DNA from: CAVTOO01 sp963736355
GTDB lineage: Bacteria > Pseudomonadota > Alphaproteobacteria > Rhizobiales > Xanthobacteraceae
DNA: 64,000 nucleotides
Assembly (NCBI GenBank): GCA_963736355.1
Contig: CAVTOO010000016.1
Coordinates: forward strand, 62,001-126,000
Reading direction: 5' to 3'
The notes beneath the pieces were generated by a model. That model ran no database searches. It saw only the letters and a program-made list of their open reading frames with translations, and had not been told where the DNA came from. Positions 35,183-44,399 of this stretch are shown piece by piece. Each line of letters starts with the position of its first letter. Position 1 is the first letter of the stretch. A program made the translations under genes and the position numbers.

Positions 35183-36178
35183 TCAGGACCGCGCGATCTG
35201 ATCGACCGTCCGCATCAGTTCGACATCGCCGGCGAATTCGTTCTTGAGTACGCTCGCACGCGCAATGAACGGGGCCTTGTCCGGATAGACGAAAGTGACA
35301 CCGGCGGCCTCGCTGCGCTTTTGCATGTCCGTCTGGAACGCATCCCACAGCGTGATCATGCGATGATAGGAGGCGCGCGCCGCCTCGCGCACAAATCCCT
35401 GCTGGACCGGTGTGAACGTCGCCCAGCGTGAGGCGCTGACGAGAAATACGTCCGGCACCATGGTGTGCTCATCGAATGAATAATGCGTCACGGCCTCGGC
35501 GTGACGCCCGACAATCAGCGCGCTGATGCTGTTCTCGGCACCATCGACAAGACGTGTGCGCAACGCGTTGTAGACATGCTCCCAGTCGAGCGCGACGCCT
35601 TCGGCGCCAAACAACTGCATCAGACGGGTCATGGTCGGTGAGGGCTGAATGCGGATTTTCATGCCCTTGAGGTCGTCGGGATGATTGATCGGCTTGCGGG
35701 CATAGAAGCTGCGCGAACCGGCATCATAGTATGTCAGCCCGACAAGCCCCTTCGATTCGGTCGAGGCCAGAATGCGCTCGCCGACTGCGTTGGTCGTGAT
35801 CTCGCGCCAATGCGCGCGGTCGCGAAACACGAACGGCAAATTGAAGGCACGATAGGACGGGCCGATCGCTTCAAGCACGCTGGCGCTGGCCTTGACGAAG
35901 TCGAGCTTGCCGGCCTGCGCCTGCGACAGAAGGTTGACCTCCTGTCCGATCACGCCGTCGGGGAAAATCGTCGTCTCGATGGCACCGCCGGATTTCTCAC
36001 GCAGTTGATCGGCGAAAAACTGCATCGCGATATGCACGGGATGTGTTGCCGGCAGGCCATGCCCGAGACGCAATTGCGTCGCGGTCTGGCCGCGCAGAAC
36101 GCCGGGGCACGCCACAAGCGCGCCCGTCAGCGCAAGCGCGCCGCGCCTCGTCAGTCCGCCCCTGCCGATCCGAGACAT
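35183..36178 (-). CDS. TRAP transporter substrate-binding protein, DctP family
   Basis: A 331-residue protein with a Tat-like signal (LTRRGALALTGALVACPGV) and DctP blocks LRLGHGLPATHPVHIAMQFF, GVIGQEVNLLSQAQAGKLDF, FNLPFVFRDRAHWREI, LKGMKIRIQPSPTM (ligand-binding Arg) and VDGAENSISALI. Binds an organic acid in the periplasm for a TRAP importer. No TRAP membrane genes (DctQ/DctM) are in the window, so this is an orphan that must use a permease encoded elsewhere. The ATG at 36178 places the Tat motif at the N-terminus. Intact. Confidence 0.9.
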   Translation of the reverse strand: MSRIGRGGLTRRGALALTGALVACPGVLRGQTATQLRLGHGLPATHPVHIAMQFFADQLREKSGGAIETTIFPDGVIGQEVNLLSQAQAGKLDFVKASASVLEAIGPSYRAFNLPFVFRDRAHWREITTNAVGERILASTESKGLVGLTYYDAGSRSFYARKPINHPDDLKGMKIRIQPSPTMTRLMQLFGAEGVALDWEHVYNALRTRLVDGAENSISALIVGRHAEAVTHYSFDEHTMVPDVFLVSASRWATFTPVQQGFVREAARASYHRMITLWDAFQTDMQKRSEAAGVTFVYPDKAPFIARASVLKNEFAGDVELMRTVDQIARS

Positions 36179-36440
36179 TCGACCATGATCCTCAGGCTCC
36201 GCCTGCCAACCGGGCGGAGAAACCGTTCTGCATCTCAATGCTGTCATTACAGTATGCGCCGCGGGTCCGTAACAGGACAATGGTCCCTGCACGATGTTTA
36301 AGCGCGCGCCGCCGCGGACGGGTTCGCCGCTTAAGCTCCTGGATTAACCTATTGGAAAAAATGGTTATTTTGAACCGATGGCGCCGGGCGGCTTCCGATT
36401 GCTGCCTTCGCCGTGGCAATGCCCCGGCCCCGCAGCAAGG

Positions 36441-37391
36441 CTATGTGGCGTCCTTTGCGCCAGGCGCATCCTCAATGATCTGACCGCCATCATAGCCGCA
36501 GGCGATGCGGCCGAGCGAAAAGCGAAACCGCTCGTCCTTGAGCAAGGCGTGAGTGCCGTCCGTGCCGCCGGCACCTTGCTGGGATCGATCAAGCAAAGCC
36601 TTCAACGCGGCATCGTCGAGATCGGGCAGCCCGGCCAGAAATCCCGCGATCAGATCCTTCGCCAGCCGGTGATCGGGATGCAGGGAATTCTCCGGCGCCC
36701 TGCCGATCTCGTACATATGGCGCACGGCATGCCAGTCGGCCCGCTCGCGCGGCACGCGAGCCAGGACATCCGAACATTCCTTCGCCACATAGAATCGATT
36801 GAGCGTGTCAAAGAGCACAAACTCATAATCCTGCGCGAGCAACGGGCCTTCCCACTCGGCCCAGTTCGGCTCGCCCGAATTGGGGGCGATGGCTTCGACG
36901 ACAATGACTTTGGGCCGGAAGCGTCGCCAGTCTCCACCCTTCAGAACGCTGGCTTCCGCGCCTTCGACATCGATCTTCAGGAAATCCACGCTGGTCAGAC
37001 CATTGCGTTCGCACATCCGCGCCAGCGTCGTGATCGGCAAACGAACCTTGCGATACTCCGTCCCAAGCTCGGAGGCGCGCCTGGCGTTCTCCGCAACCAT
37101 GGTCGAGAGTCCATGAAACCGGTCGACTTCGTAGAACTCCGCGGTGCCCTCTTCCGATCCGAGCAGCCCTTGCACCACAAGATCGCGCGGGCGAAGCCGT
37201 GCATACAACCGCGCCAGGTCAGCCTGGGGCTCGACAATGATGCCGCGCCAGCCGCGCTCGTAAAACCAGAAGGATACATTGTCGGCGATCGGATGCCCGC
37301 CGCCGACATCGATGTAGGTTCCGGTCGCTCGTTCGCCCAGCGCCAGCCACAGATGATAGTCTTCGAGGTTCTGCGCGTAAGAGAGATCCAT
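36441..37391 (-). CDS. FkbM family methyltransferase
   Basis: A 316-residue protein with the SAM-dependent FkbM fold: YIDVGGGHPIADNVSFWFYERG (SAM-binding glycine motif), IIVEPQADLARLYARLRP, then VDFLKIDVEGAEASVLKG, the family signature. Usually O-methylates sugars of surface glycans or natural products; the target is unknown here. The C-terminal 100 residues beyond the fold are not recognised. Stands alone between the DctP gene and the tctA remnant. Intact. Confidence 0.9.
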   Translation of the reverse strand: MDLSYAQNLEDYHLWLALGERATGTYIDVGGGHPIADNVSFWFYERGWRGIIVEPQADLARLYARLRPRDLVVQGLLGSEEGTAEFYEVDRFHGLSTMVAENARRASELGTEYRKVRLPITTLARMCERNGLTSVDFLKIDVEGAEASVLKGGDWRRFRPKVIVVEAIAPNSGEPNWAEWEGPLLAQDYEFVLFDTLNRFYVAKECSDVLARVPRERADWHAVRHMYEIGRAPENSLHPDHRLAKDLIAGFLAGLPDLDDAALKALLDRSQQGAGGTDGTHALLKDERFRFSLGRIACGYDGGQIIEDAPGAKDAT

Positions 37392-37445
37392 TGAGAGTGC
37401 CCTGCTTGTTGCCCGTTCGGGCGTCCGCGATCGCGTGCGGCGCAG

Positions 37446-37718
37446 TCAGTCTACCTCAGAGAAGACTTCGTCGCGCTTCTTTGATAGCGCCGGCAGGCAG
37501 ATCGCCACAAGCGCCACAACTGCGATCAGCAGGAACATTGCGCTCAACGGCCGGGTGAAGAAGAGCATGTCAAAGGCGAACCGCGGAGCGCCGCTTGAAA
37601 GATCCGTTCCAGTGAGGCCGAGCAGCAATCCGAGAACGATCATGGCCAGCGCCTTGCGAAGAAGGCATGCTCCGCGATTGGTCTCGCATAGCAATGTGCA
37701 GTGCAGCGAGCGGCACAA
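37446..37718 (-). pseudogene. tctA remnant with large internal deletion
   Basis: An open frame of 90 codons in which LLRKALAMIVLGLLLGLTG followed by DLSSGAPRFAFD matches the middle of TctA (compare SLLRGLIAAVLGLLL and GIDPVMGAPRFTFG of the intact tctA at 29565). It runs straight into LFFTRPLSAMFLLIAVVALV, matching the TctA C-terminus. The N-terminal 150 residues and about 260 residues between the two parts are missing. The frame itself has no stop, so the deletion was clean. A remnant of a second TTT permease. Residues before LLRK are unrelated. Confidence 0.75.
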
Positions 37719-37831
37719 CGACGTCTCTTCCGTGCGCTGCTTGGGGGCACTGCCTAAAAACTAGAAGACATTGTCGCCCCGTGTACAATGCATTGATGCC
37801 CTGATGTGAACCGACGGATACGACAAGCGAT

Positions 37832-38991
37832 ATGACGGGAGCACGCGACGCACCACGACACGCGAAAGATGCGGTCCATACGACCATCTACCGCAACGAG
37901 AATGAATTCTGCGCGTGGCCATTCACGAGCGGATTCTGGGAGACAGCAGACGGTCATCTCATTGCTGGATTTCGGCGCGACAAGGCCTCTTATGGCAACT
38001 CAACCGCAATCAATCACGACTTCTCTCGTCAACGAGCTCCTTTCAGATCGTCACCGTCCGTTCCACGGATCGCGGGCGCAGCTGGAGTTCGGACAATCCA
38101 GGTATTGTCTGGGACGCGACAATAACGGACCCGGCGGCATCGCATGATGGCGCGGCCAGGCTCTCCGATCTGGCGCCGATTGATTTCACCGACAGCGACG
38201 TTTTGGTGAGCTGCTATTCCGTGCCGCGATACGGATTGCCGACAGATCGCGCGTGGGTCCGTGTCTCCAAGAATGCCGGCCAGACATGGTCCCAGCCGAT
38301 GTTGCTGCCGCTCGCCGGGCTGCCGTCGCTCGCCGGGACCAACTCCTCGATCGTGCGACACGATGGCCGCTCCCTCATTTTCAGTTTCACCGTCAGCCCG
38401 GACGGCTGGACCCGGCGGCCGGTTGTCTATGCAAGCCTCGATGGCGGCACCGCCTGGACATTTCTTTCCTTCATCACCCCGCGACGAGACGACGGGGCGA
38501 CGGCGAGCGAACGAGCGGGCAGCGTCACCTTTGCCGCGCATCGCTGGTTCTATCCCCGCGCCCTCCTGCTCCCGGATGGGCGGATTTTGTGTTCGCTGCG
38601 CTGTCAGCGCGATCCAACCGGCGTGATGTGGACGGAAATTTATGAAAGCAGCGATGGCGGCAGGACCTGGCGTTTTGTGTCCCGCGTCAACGACTGGGGC
38701 GCGCCGGGCAGCCTGACGCGCATGAAGGACGGGCGCATTGTCTGCGTCTACGGATATCGTCTGCCGCCTTACGGAATTCGCGCGCGGGTCAGCGAAGACG
38801 ATGGTCGGACATGGGGCCCGGACATCATCCTTCGTGACGATGGCGGCAGCTGGGATCTCGGCTATCCGAACGCGATCGAACAAGAGCCGGGGAAGATCCT
38901 GACCATCTACTATTTCAACAGCAAGGACGACCCGATCCAGATGAATGGCGGCGTCCGCCACATCGCTCAGACGGTCTTTACGCCAAACTGA
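37832..38991 (+). CDS. Sialidase-like BNR/Asp-box protein (one frame break)
   Basis: About 386 residues of six-bladed sialidase fold with five Asp boxes (S-x-D-x-G-x-T-W type): STDRGRSW, SKNAGQTW, SLDGGTAW, SSDGGRTW and SEDDGRTW. The start frame gives TIYRNENEFCAWPFTSGFWETADGHLI; a break near 38025 joins it to SFQIVTVRSTDRGRSW. No signal peptide is seen, so a cytosolic protein, unusual for a glycosidase. Members of this fold include sialidases and other exo-glycosidases, and some lack activity; the substrate is not readable. Followed by a flavin oxidase after 36 bp. Confidence 0.78.
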
Positions 38992-39027
38992 AGCCATGCC
39001 GCCGATATTCGCAGCGAGAGAGCAAAC

Positions 39028-40180
39028 GTGAACCTCGACAAGATCATCAACATCGAAGACATGCGGCGGCTTTCCAGGCGCAAGCTGCCGAAGATCATCT
39101 TCGACTACATCGAAGGCGGCGTTGACGACGAGCTGGCGCTGGAAGCGAACCTGAAGTCGTTTTCAGCGCATAAATTATGGCCGCGATACTACGCCGACAT
39201 TCCACCCGTGCAGACCGGCGTCACTCTGTTTGGGCAAGACTACGCCCATCCGGTCGGCATCGGCGCCACCGGCCTCGCTGGTCTGTTTCGCCCCAATGCC
39301 GATCTCATTCTCGCGCGCGAAGCACGGAAATGGAAAATCCCCTTTGTCGTTTCGACCTTCTCCAACGACTCGCTTGAGAAGGTCGCCGCCGAGGCAGGAG
39401 AATATTGCTGGTTTCAGCTTTACGCGGCGCGTGATCGCAATGTCACCGCCGCAATGATCGGCCGTGCGCGCGATGCCGGCATCAAATGCCTCGAAGTGAC
39501 GGTCGATACGCCGGGAGACGGCAAACGCGAGCGAAACCGGCGCAACGGGTTCACAAGACCTTTGCGGCTGAAACCGTCCGTCTTCCTCGACGCGATGACG
39601 CGTCCCGGCTGGATCTATCGATATCTGAAGGCGGGCGGCATTCCGATGTTCGAGACCTGGCAGGCCTACGCGCCGGCGGGCGCCAATGTGGAAGAGGTCA
39701 CAGCCTACACGCAGACGCAGACGCCAAACCGGCAGACGTGGAAAGATTTCGAGACAATGCGCCGCCTGTGGCCTGGCACGTTGATTGCCAAGGGCGTCAT
39801 GCATCCCGGAGGATGCCAGAATTGCTGTCGACCTGGGTGCCGACGGCGTTCATGTGTCCAATCACGGCGGGCGCGCGCTCGATCGTGCTCCGACCTCACT
39901 CGACGTTCTGCCACTGATCCGCGACGCTATCGGTTCGCGAACGACGCTGTTGTTCGACAGCGGCATTCAGCGCGGCTCTGACATTGCGACCGCACTTTGC
40001 CTGGGTGCAAATTTTACATTCGTCGGCAGACCGACGCTGTACGGCCTGACGGCTGCCGGACAACCCGGCGTCGCAAAGGTCCTCGAGATTTTGACGAAGG
40101 AACTGGCGACGATCATGAATCATATGGGCGCTGCGACGCCGGCCGATTTGGCGCCGCGCTTTCTGTTTCCACCGCGCTAG
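39028..40180 (+). CDS. FMN-dependent alpha-hydroxy-acid oxidase/dehydrogenase (one frame break)
   Basis: About 384 residues of the lactate/glycolate oxidase family. FDYIEGGVDDELALEANL opens the barrel; PVGIGATGLAGLFRPNAD and FVVSTFSNDSLEKVA follow. After a break near 39808 come IAVDLGADGVHVSNHGGRALD (catalytic His and substrate Arg), LLFDSGIQRGSDIATALCLGA and FVGRPTLYGLTAAG (FMN phosphate site). Oxidises an L-2-hydroxy acid to the keto acid. Probably cotranscribed with the sialidase-like gene. L-lactate or mandelate dehydrogenase is possible. Confidence 0.9.
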
Positions 40181-40397
40181 ACCAGATCCGAAAGGCGGCC
40201 CTCGGTCGCCGGGCAACGTCGCGACTTTCGACCCACCTCAGCGACAAAAAAAGACCGAGCCCCGCTCCTTCCAGTCTGTAGGTGTTCGCCTTGCGTCCAG
40301 GAAAACCCTGCGAAGTCCATGAGTTGTCAAACTCTATAGAGTGCGCGGCTGGACTGAAGGAAAGCCAAATCAGAAGAATTAAAAGATGTCTGCGCAT
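40113..40397 (-). pseudogene. Truncated DUF3047-like secreted protein (remnant)
   Basis: The ATG at 40397 has a GGAG ribosome site and starts a good signal peptide (MRRHLLILLIWLSFSPAAHS). The next 30 residues (FDNSWTSQGFPGRKANTYRL) resemble the N-terminus of DUF3047 proteins. After about residue 50 (near 40247) similarity ends, and the frame continues as low-complexity sequence overlapping the 3' end of the oxidase gene. This looks like the surviving start of a DUF3047 gene whose body was lost. The family match rests on a short segment. Confidence 0.45.
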
Positions 40398-40608
40398 GGC
40401 TCACTCCAGTTTCACTTTCGCTTATGCAGCCGGGTCATGAGCGTCCAATCACATGGGCGTCAGCCGACGAGAACTGCCGGGAGGCCGTAGCGCTCCTTTC
40501 ACCCGGCATGCCCGACATCGGGCTAGCGAAAAGTTTTGCATGTATCGTCGGCCAAAAGCCGGTATCAATCTGACTGCAATTGAGGCTGGGGAGCGCTGCG
40601 GACCCGGA

Positions 40609-41547
40609 ATGTACTATGTATTGAGCCGTCTCCTCGCCACGCTGCCTGTCATGGCAGTTGTCGCAATCATTGTGTTCTCGCTCCTGCATTTCAGTCCGGG
40701 CGATCCCGCCCACGTACTCGCCGGAGAGGCCGCCACATCGGAAGAGGTCGAGCGCGTTCGCAGCGCCCTCGGGCTGCATCGACCATTCTTCGAACGCTTC
40801 TTCGAATGGACTTTCGGCGTGATGAAGGGAGATCTTGGACACTCCATTTTCTTCGGCCGAACCGTGGGCGAGCTGATCCTGCAGCGCGCCGGCCCGACGA
40901 TCGCGCTTTCCGTCGCGGCCATGCTGACGGCGATTGCCATCGCTGTTCCCCTTGGAATTCTGTCTGCTTGGCGTGCAGGCCGCGCGGCCGACAAGATATC
41001 GATGGGATTTGCGGTCATCGGCTTTTCCGTTCCCGTCTTCGTGCTTGCGTATTTTCTTATTTTCATCTTCTCCGTCGGACTTGGCTGGTTACCGGTGCAG
41101 GGCTATCGGCCACTCTCTGACGGGCTTTGGATGTTCCTGCGCCACTTGATACTTCCGGCGGTTGCTCTGGGCCTCGTCTACGCCGCCCTCATCGCACGCA
41201 TCACACGCGCGGCGATGCTCGAAGTTCTCGGACAGGACTACATGCGCACCGCCCGCGCCAAGGGCCTCGGTCTGTGGCGGATAATCTTTCGTCACGCATT
41301 GAAAAATGCAGCCGTTCCGATTGTGACCGTGATCGGCATCGGTTTCGGCATGCTGATCAGCGGAGTGGTTGTCACGGAAACCGTCTTCAACATCCCCGGC
41401 ATCGGCCGACTGACCGTCGATGCAATCCTGCGGCGCGACTACCCCGTGATTCAAGGCGTCGTTCTGGTGTTTTCCGGCGTCTATGTGCTGATCAACCTCG
41501 CGGTCGATCTGTCCTATGCGCTCTTCGATCCGAGAATACGGCAATGA
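40609..41547 (+). CDS. Dpp/Opp-type ABC transporter permease (DppB-like)
   Basis: A 312-residue permease starting MYYVLSRLLATLPVMAVVAI with the typical SPGDPAHVLAGE after the first helix, about six helices in all, and the ATPase-contacting EAA region DYMRTARAKGLGLWRIIFRHALKNA; ends in VDLSYALFDPRIR. Together with the next three genes it forms a complete dipeptide/nickel-type importer. The ATG at 40609 is used because upstream in-frame sequence is not permease-like. Overlaps the next gene by ATGA. Intact. Confidence 0.92.
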   Translation: MYYVLSRLLATLPVMAVVAIIVFSLLHFSPGDPAHVLAGEAATSEEVERVRSALGLHRPFFERFFEWTFGVMKGDLGHSIFFGRTVGELILQRAGPTIALSVAAMLTAIAIAVPLGILSAWRAGRAADKISMGFAVIGFSVPVFVLAYFLIFIFSVGLGWLPVQGYRPLSDGLWMFLRHLILPAVALGLVYAALIARITRAAMLEVLGQDYMRTARAKGLGLWRIIFRHALKNAAVPIVTVIGIGFGMLISGVVVTETVFNIPGIGRLTVDAILRRDYPVIQGVVLVFSGVYVLINLAVDLSYALFDPRIRQ

Positions 41548-42386
41548 CGATCGACCTCGCACCTCTTCGGGATTTATGGACCCGTCACCCGACCATCGTG
41601 GTCGGTGGCGCGGTGATTGCACTGGTGGCAATTGCAGCGGCTCTTGCGCCTTTCATCGGCACGGTGGACCCGCAGAAGTTGACCCCGCTCATGCGCCTCA
41701 AGGGTCCGAGTGCGTCAGCATGGTTCGGCGGCGACATGATCGGCCGCGACCTGTACAGCCGCACGATTTACGGCGCACGCGTGTCACTCGTCGTCGGACT
41801 GAGCGTGGCAATTCTCTCGACCGCCGTCGGCCTCATGGTCGGCCTTCTGGCAGGATTTGTTCGCTGGTTCGACAACGTCGTTATGCGCGTCATGGATGGA
41901 ATGATGGCTATCCCGGCCATTCTGCTGGCTGTGGCCATGATTGCCCTGACCGGCGCAAGCCTGAGCAACGTCATCATTGCCATAACGATCTCCGAGGTAC
42001 CGCGCGTCGCCCGCATTGTGAGGTCTGTCGTTATCTCGCTTAGGCATCGCCCCTTCGTCGAGGCGGCGTCGGTGGTGGGCACGCGCCTGCCCGCGCTGCT
42101 CTGGCGGCACATCCTGCCAAACACGACGGCACCGCTGCTGGTTCAGGCGAGCTATATCTTTGCCTCCGCAGTTCTGATCGAGGCCGCGCTCAGTTTCATC
42201 GGTGCAGGCACCCCGCCGAACATTCCGAGCTGGGGCAACATGATCGCCGAAGGACGGAACGTGTTTCAGATCGCCCCGCACATCGTCCTTTTTCCGGGCG
42301 TAGCGCTCGCGGTCACGGTGCTGGCAGTCAACCTTGTCGGCGATGGCATGCGCGATGCTCTCGACCCTCGTTTCGAGAGGCGCTGA
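41544..42386 (+). CDS. Dpp/Opp-type ABC transporter permease (DppC-like)
   Basis: A 280-residue second permease: one N-terminal helix, a periplasmic loop with GPSASAWFGGDMIGRDLYSR, then five helices and the EAA loop EAASVVGTRLPALLWRHILPN; ends LNVGD-like NLVGDGMRDALDPRFERR. Pairs with the DppB-like protein. Start overlaps the previous stop (ATGA), and the stop is 2 bp before the first ATPase gene. Intact. Confidence 0.92.
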   Translation: MTIDLAPLRDLWTRHPTIVVGGAVIALVAIAAALAPFIGTVDPQKLTPLMRLKGPSASAWFGGDMIGRDLYSRTIYGARVSLVVGLSVAILSTAVGLMVGLLAGFVRWFDNVVMRVMDGMMAIPAILLAVAMIALTGASLSNVIIAITISEVPRVARIVRSVVISLRHRPFVEAASVVGTRLPALLWRHILPNTTAPLLVQASYIFASAVLIEAALSFIGAGTPPNIPSWGNMIAEGRNVFQIAPHIVLFPGVALAVTVLAVNLVGDGMRDALDPRFERR

Positions 42387-42388
42387 CA

Positions 42389-43402
42389 ATGGAGAGCCTG
42401 CTCGAGATCGACGATCTTGCCGTCGAGTTCAGAACCCGGAGTGGAACAGTTCGTGCCGTGGACGGCATGTCGCTTGGCATCAAAGCGGGCGAGACCGTTG
42501 CTCTCGTCGGCGAGTCCGGATGCGGGAAAAGCGTGACCGCGCTCGCCATTCTGCGTCTCTTGCAGGAACCGGCAGGCCGCATCATGCGCGGCGCGATCCG
42601 GTTCGCCGGTCGCGACCTCGCAGGCGTCTCCGAACGCGACATGCGGCGTATTCGCGGTCGCGAGATCGCGATGATTTTTCAGGAGCCCATGACCAGTCTC
42701 AACCCGGTGCTTACTGTCGGCGAGCAGATCATGGAGGCAATACAGGTTCATGAGAACCTCGACACGGACGAGGTTCGAACGCGCGCGCTCGACATGCTTT
42801 CGCTTGTGCAGATACCGGAGGCCGGCCGCAGGCTCGATCAGTACCCCCACGAGTTGTCGGGTGGCATGCGTCAGAGAGTGATGATCGCGATGGCGCTTGC
42901 CTGCGGCCCGAAGCTGCTTGTCGCAGACGAACCCACCACTGCCCTCGACGTGACCATTCAGGCGCAGATTCTGGACATCCTGCGCGACCTCTCGGCCCGC
43001 CTGGGCATGGCGACACTTTTGATTACCCATGATCTCGGTGTCGTCGCGGAAATGGCGTCGCGCGTCGCCGTCATGTATGCGGGACGCAAGGTCGAGGAAG
43101 GACCCGTGTCCGACGTCCTGGCGATGCCCTCCCATCCCTATACGCTCGGCCTTCTGGGCGCGCGGCCAAAGCTCGGTTCAAGCCTCCTCGGGACAGGGCC
43201 AGGCCGGCTGATGGAAATTCCGGGCACCGTGCCGCTGATGCGCGCCAGCGCAAACGCCTGTGCCTTCGCGCCACGCTGCCCGATTGCTTCGGATATCTGC
43301 CGCGCGCAAGTCCCTCCCTGGCGAGAGGCGCGCGGCGGGCAATTCAGCGCCTGCTGGCACGCCGACAAGGTTTCCAACATCGCACAGACCGCAAGCGCAT
43401 GA
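42389..43402 (+). CDS. Dpp/Opp-type ABC ATP-binding protein (DppD-like)
   Basis: A 337-residue ATPase with Walker A VGESGCGKSVTA, Q-loop FQEPMTSLNP, signature LSGGMRQRV and Walker B LLVADEPTTALD, then the oligopeptide-type C-terminal domain with CAFAPRCPIASDICRAQVPPW (iron-sulfur-type cysteine cluster common in this subgroup). One of two different ATPases of the importer. Overlaps the second ATPase gene by ATGA. Confidence 0.93.
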   Translation: MESLLEIDDLAVEFRTRSGTVRAVDGMSLGIKAGETVALVGESGCGKSVTALAILRLLQEPAGRIMRGAIRFAGRDLAGVSERDMRRIRGREIAMIFQEPMTSLNPVLTVGEQIMEAIQVHENLDTDEVRTRALDMLSLVQIPEAGRRLDQYPHELSGGMRQRVMIAMALACGPKLLVADEPTTALDVTIQAQILDILRDLSARLGMATLLITHDLGVVAEMASRVAVMYAGRKVEEGPVSDVLAMPSHPYTLGLLGARPKLGSSLLGTGPGRLMEIPGTVPLMRASANACAFAPRCPIASDICRAQVPPWREARGGQFSACWHADKVSNIAQTASA

Positions 43403-44388
43403 GCACAGATACCTCGCTTCTCGAAGTCAGGCAGCTTGTGAAGCACTTCCCGGTGCGGCGTTCTCTCGCCGACGTCGTATTCAACAGACCGCGGCGTATC
43501 GTCCGGGCCGTCGATGGCGTGAGCTTCTCGATGGGTACCGGCGAGACGCTCGGTCTCGTCGGCGAATCCGGCTGCGGCAAGACCACGGTTGGACGTGCCA
43601 TCGTTCACCTGCATCCGCCGACATCGGGCTCCGTTCTGCTGAATGGTCAGGACATCACGTCGGTGGACGCAGGCCGACTGCATGCATTGAAGCAGAACAT
43701 GCAGTTCGTGTTTCAGGACCCTTTTGCGTCGCTCAATCCCCGCATGACGGTCGCCGATTCGATTGGCGAGCCGCTCCTGAATTTCGGCATGCGGGACAAG
43801 CGGGAACGCCGTAGCCGCGTCATCGAACTCATGAAGCGGGTCGGATTGAGAGACGATCAAGTCGACCGCTACCCACACGAATTTTCCGGAGGCCAGCGTC
43901 AGCGCATCGGGATTGCGCGAGCGCTCGCGCTGAACCCCAAGCTGATCGTGCTCGATGAGCCTGTCTCCGCGCTGGACGTTTCGGTTCAGGCGCAGGTGAT
44001 CAATCTGCTGATGGACCTTCAGCACGAACTCGGTCTGAGCTATCTGTTCATCGCCCATGATCTCGCGGTGGTCGAACATATCAGCCACCGCGTGGCCGTG
44101 ATGTATCTGGGCCAGATCGTCGAAATCGGCGAAAAACGACGCCTGTTTGCCCGCCCGCTTCACCCTTACACCAAGGCGCTGCTGTCTGCGGTTCCGGTGC
44201 CCGATCCCTCCTCACATCGCTCGCGGATCATCCTCAAGGGAGACCTGCCGAGTCCGATGTCGCCGCCGAGCGGGTGTCGCTTTCGAACGCGATGCCCGGT
44301 GGCCCAGCCGCGCTGCGCCATCGAGGAGCCGTTGCTGCGTGACGATACGGAAACGGCAGACCACAAAGTGGCCTGCCATTTCGCGTAA
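43399..44388 (+). CDS. Dpp/Opp-type ABC ATP-binding protein (DppF-like)
   Basis: A 329-residue ATPase with Walker A VGESGCGKTTVG, Q-loop FQDPFASLNPRM, signature FSGGQRQRIG, Walker B LIVLDEPVSALD and the C-terminal CRFRTRCPVAQPRC cluster. Last gene of the plus-strand importer operon. Its stop lies only 11 bp from the stop of the convergent binding-protein gene, with no terminator between them. Confidence 0.93.
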   Translation: MSTDTSLLEVRQLVKHFPVRRSLADVVFNRPRRIVRAVDGVSFSMGTGETLGLVGESGCGKTTVGRAIVHLHPPTSGSVLLNGQDITSVDAGRLHALKQNMQFVFQDPFASLNPRMTVADSIGEPLLNFGMRDKRERRSRVIELMKRVGLRDDQVDRYPHEFSGGQRQRIGIARALALNPKLIVLDEPVSALDVSVQAQVINLLMDLQHELGLSYLFIAHDLAVVEHISHRVAVMYLGQIVEIGEKRRLFARPLHPYTKALLSAVPVPDPSSHRSRIILKGDLPSPMSPPSGCRFRTRCPVAQPRCAIEEPLLRDDTETADHKVACHFA

Positions 44389-44399
44389 TTTTGCGGGAC

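Noticed and set aside
43138..44163. A 341-codon minus-strand frame over the DppD/DppF-like ATPases
   Set aside because: Shadow of two ABC ATPase genes that contain all nucleotide-binding motifs.
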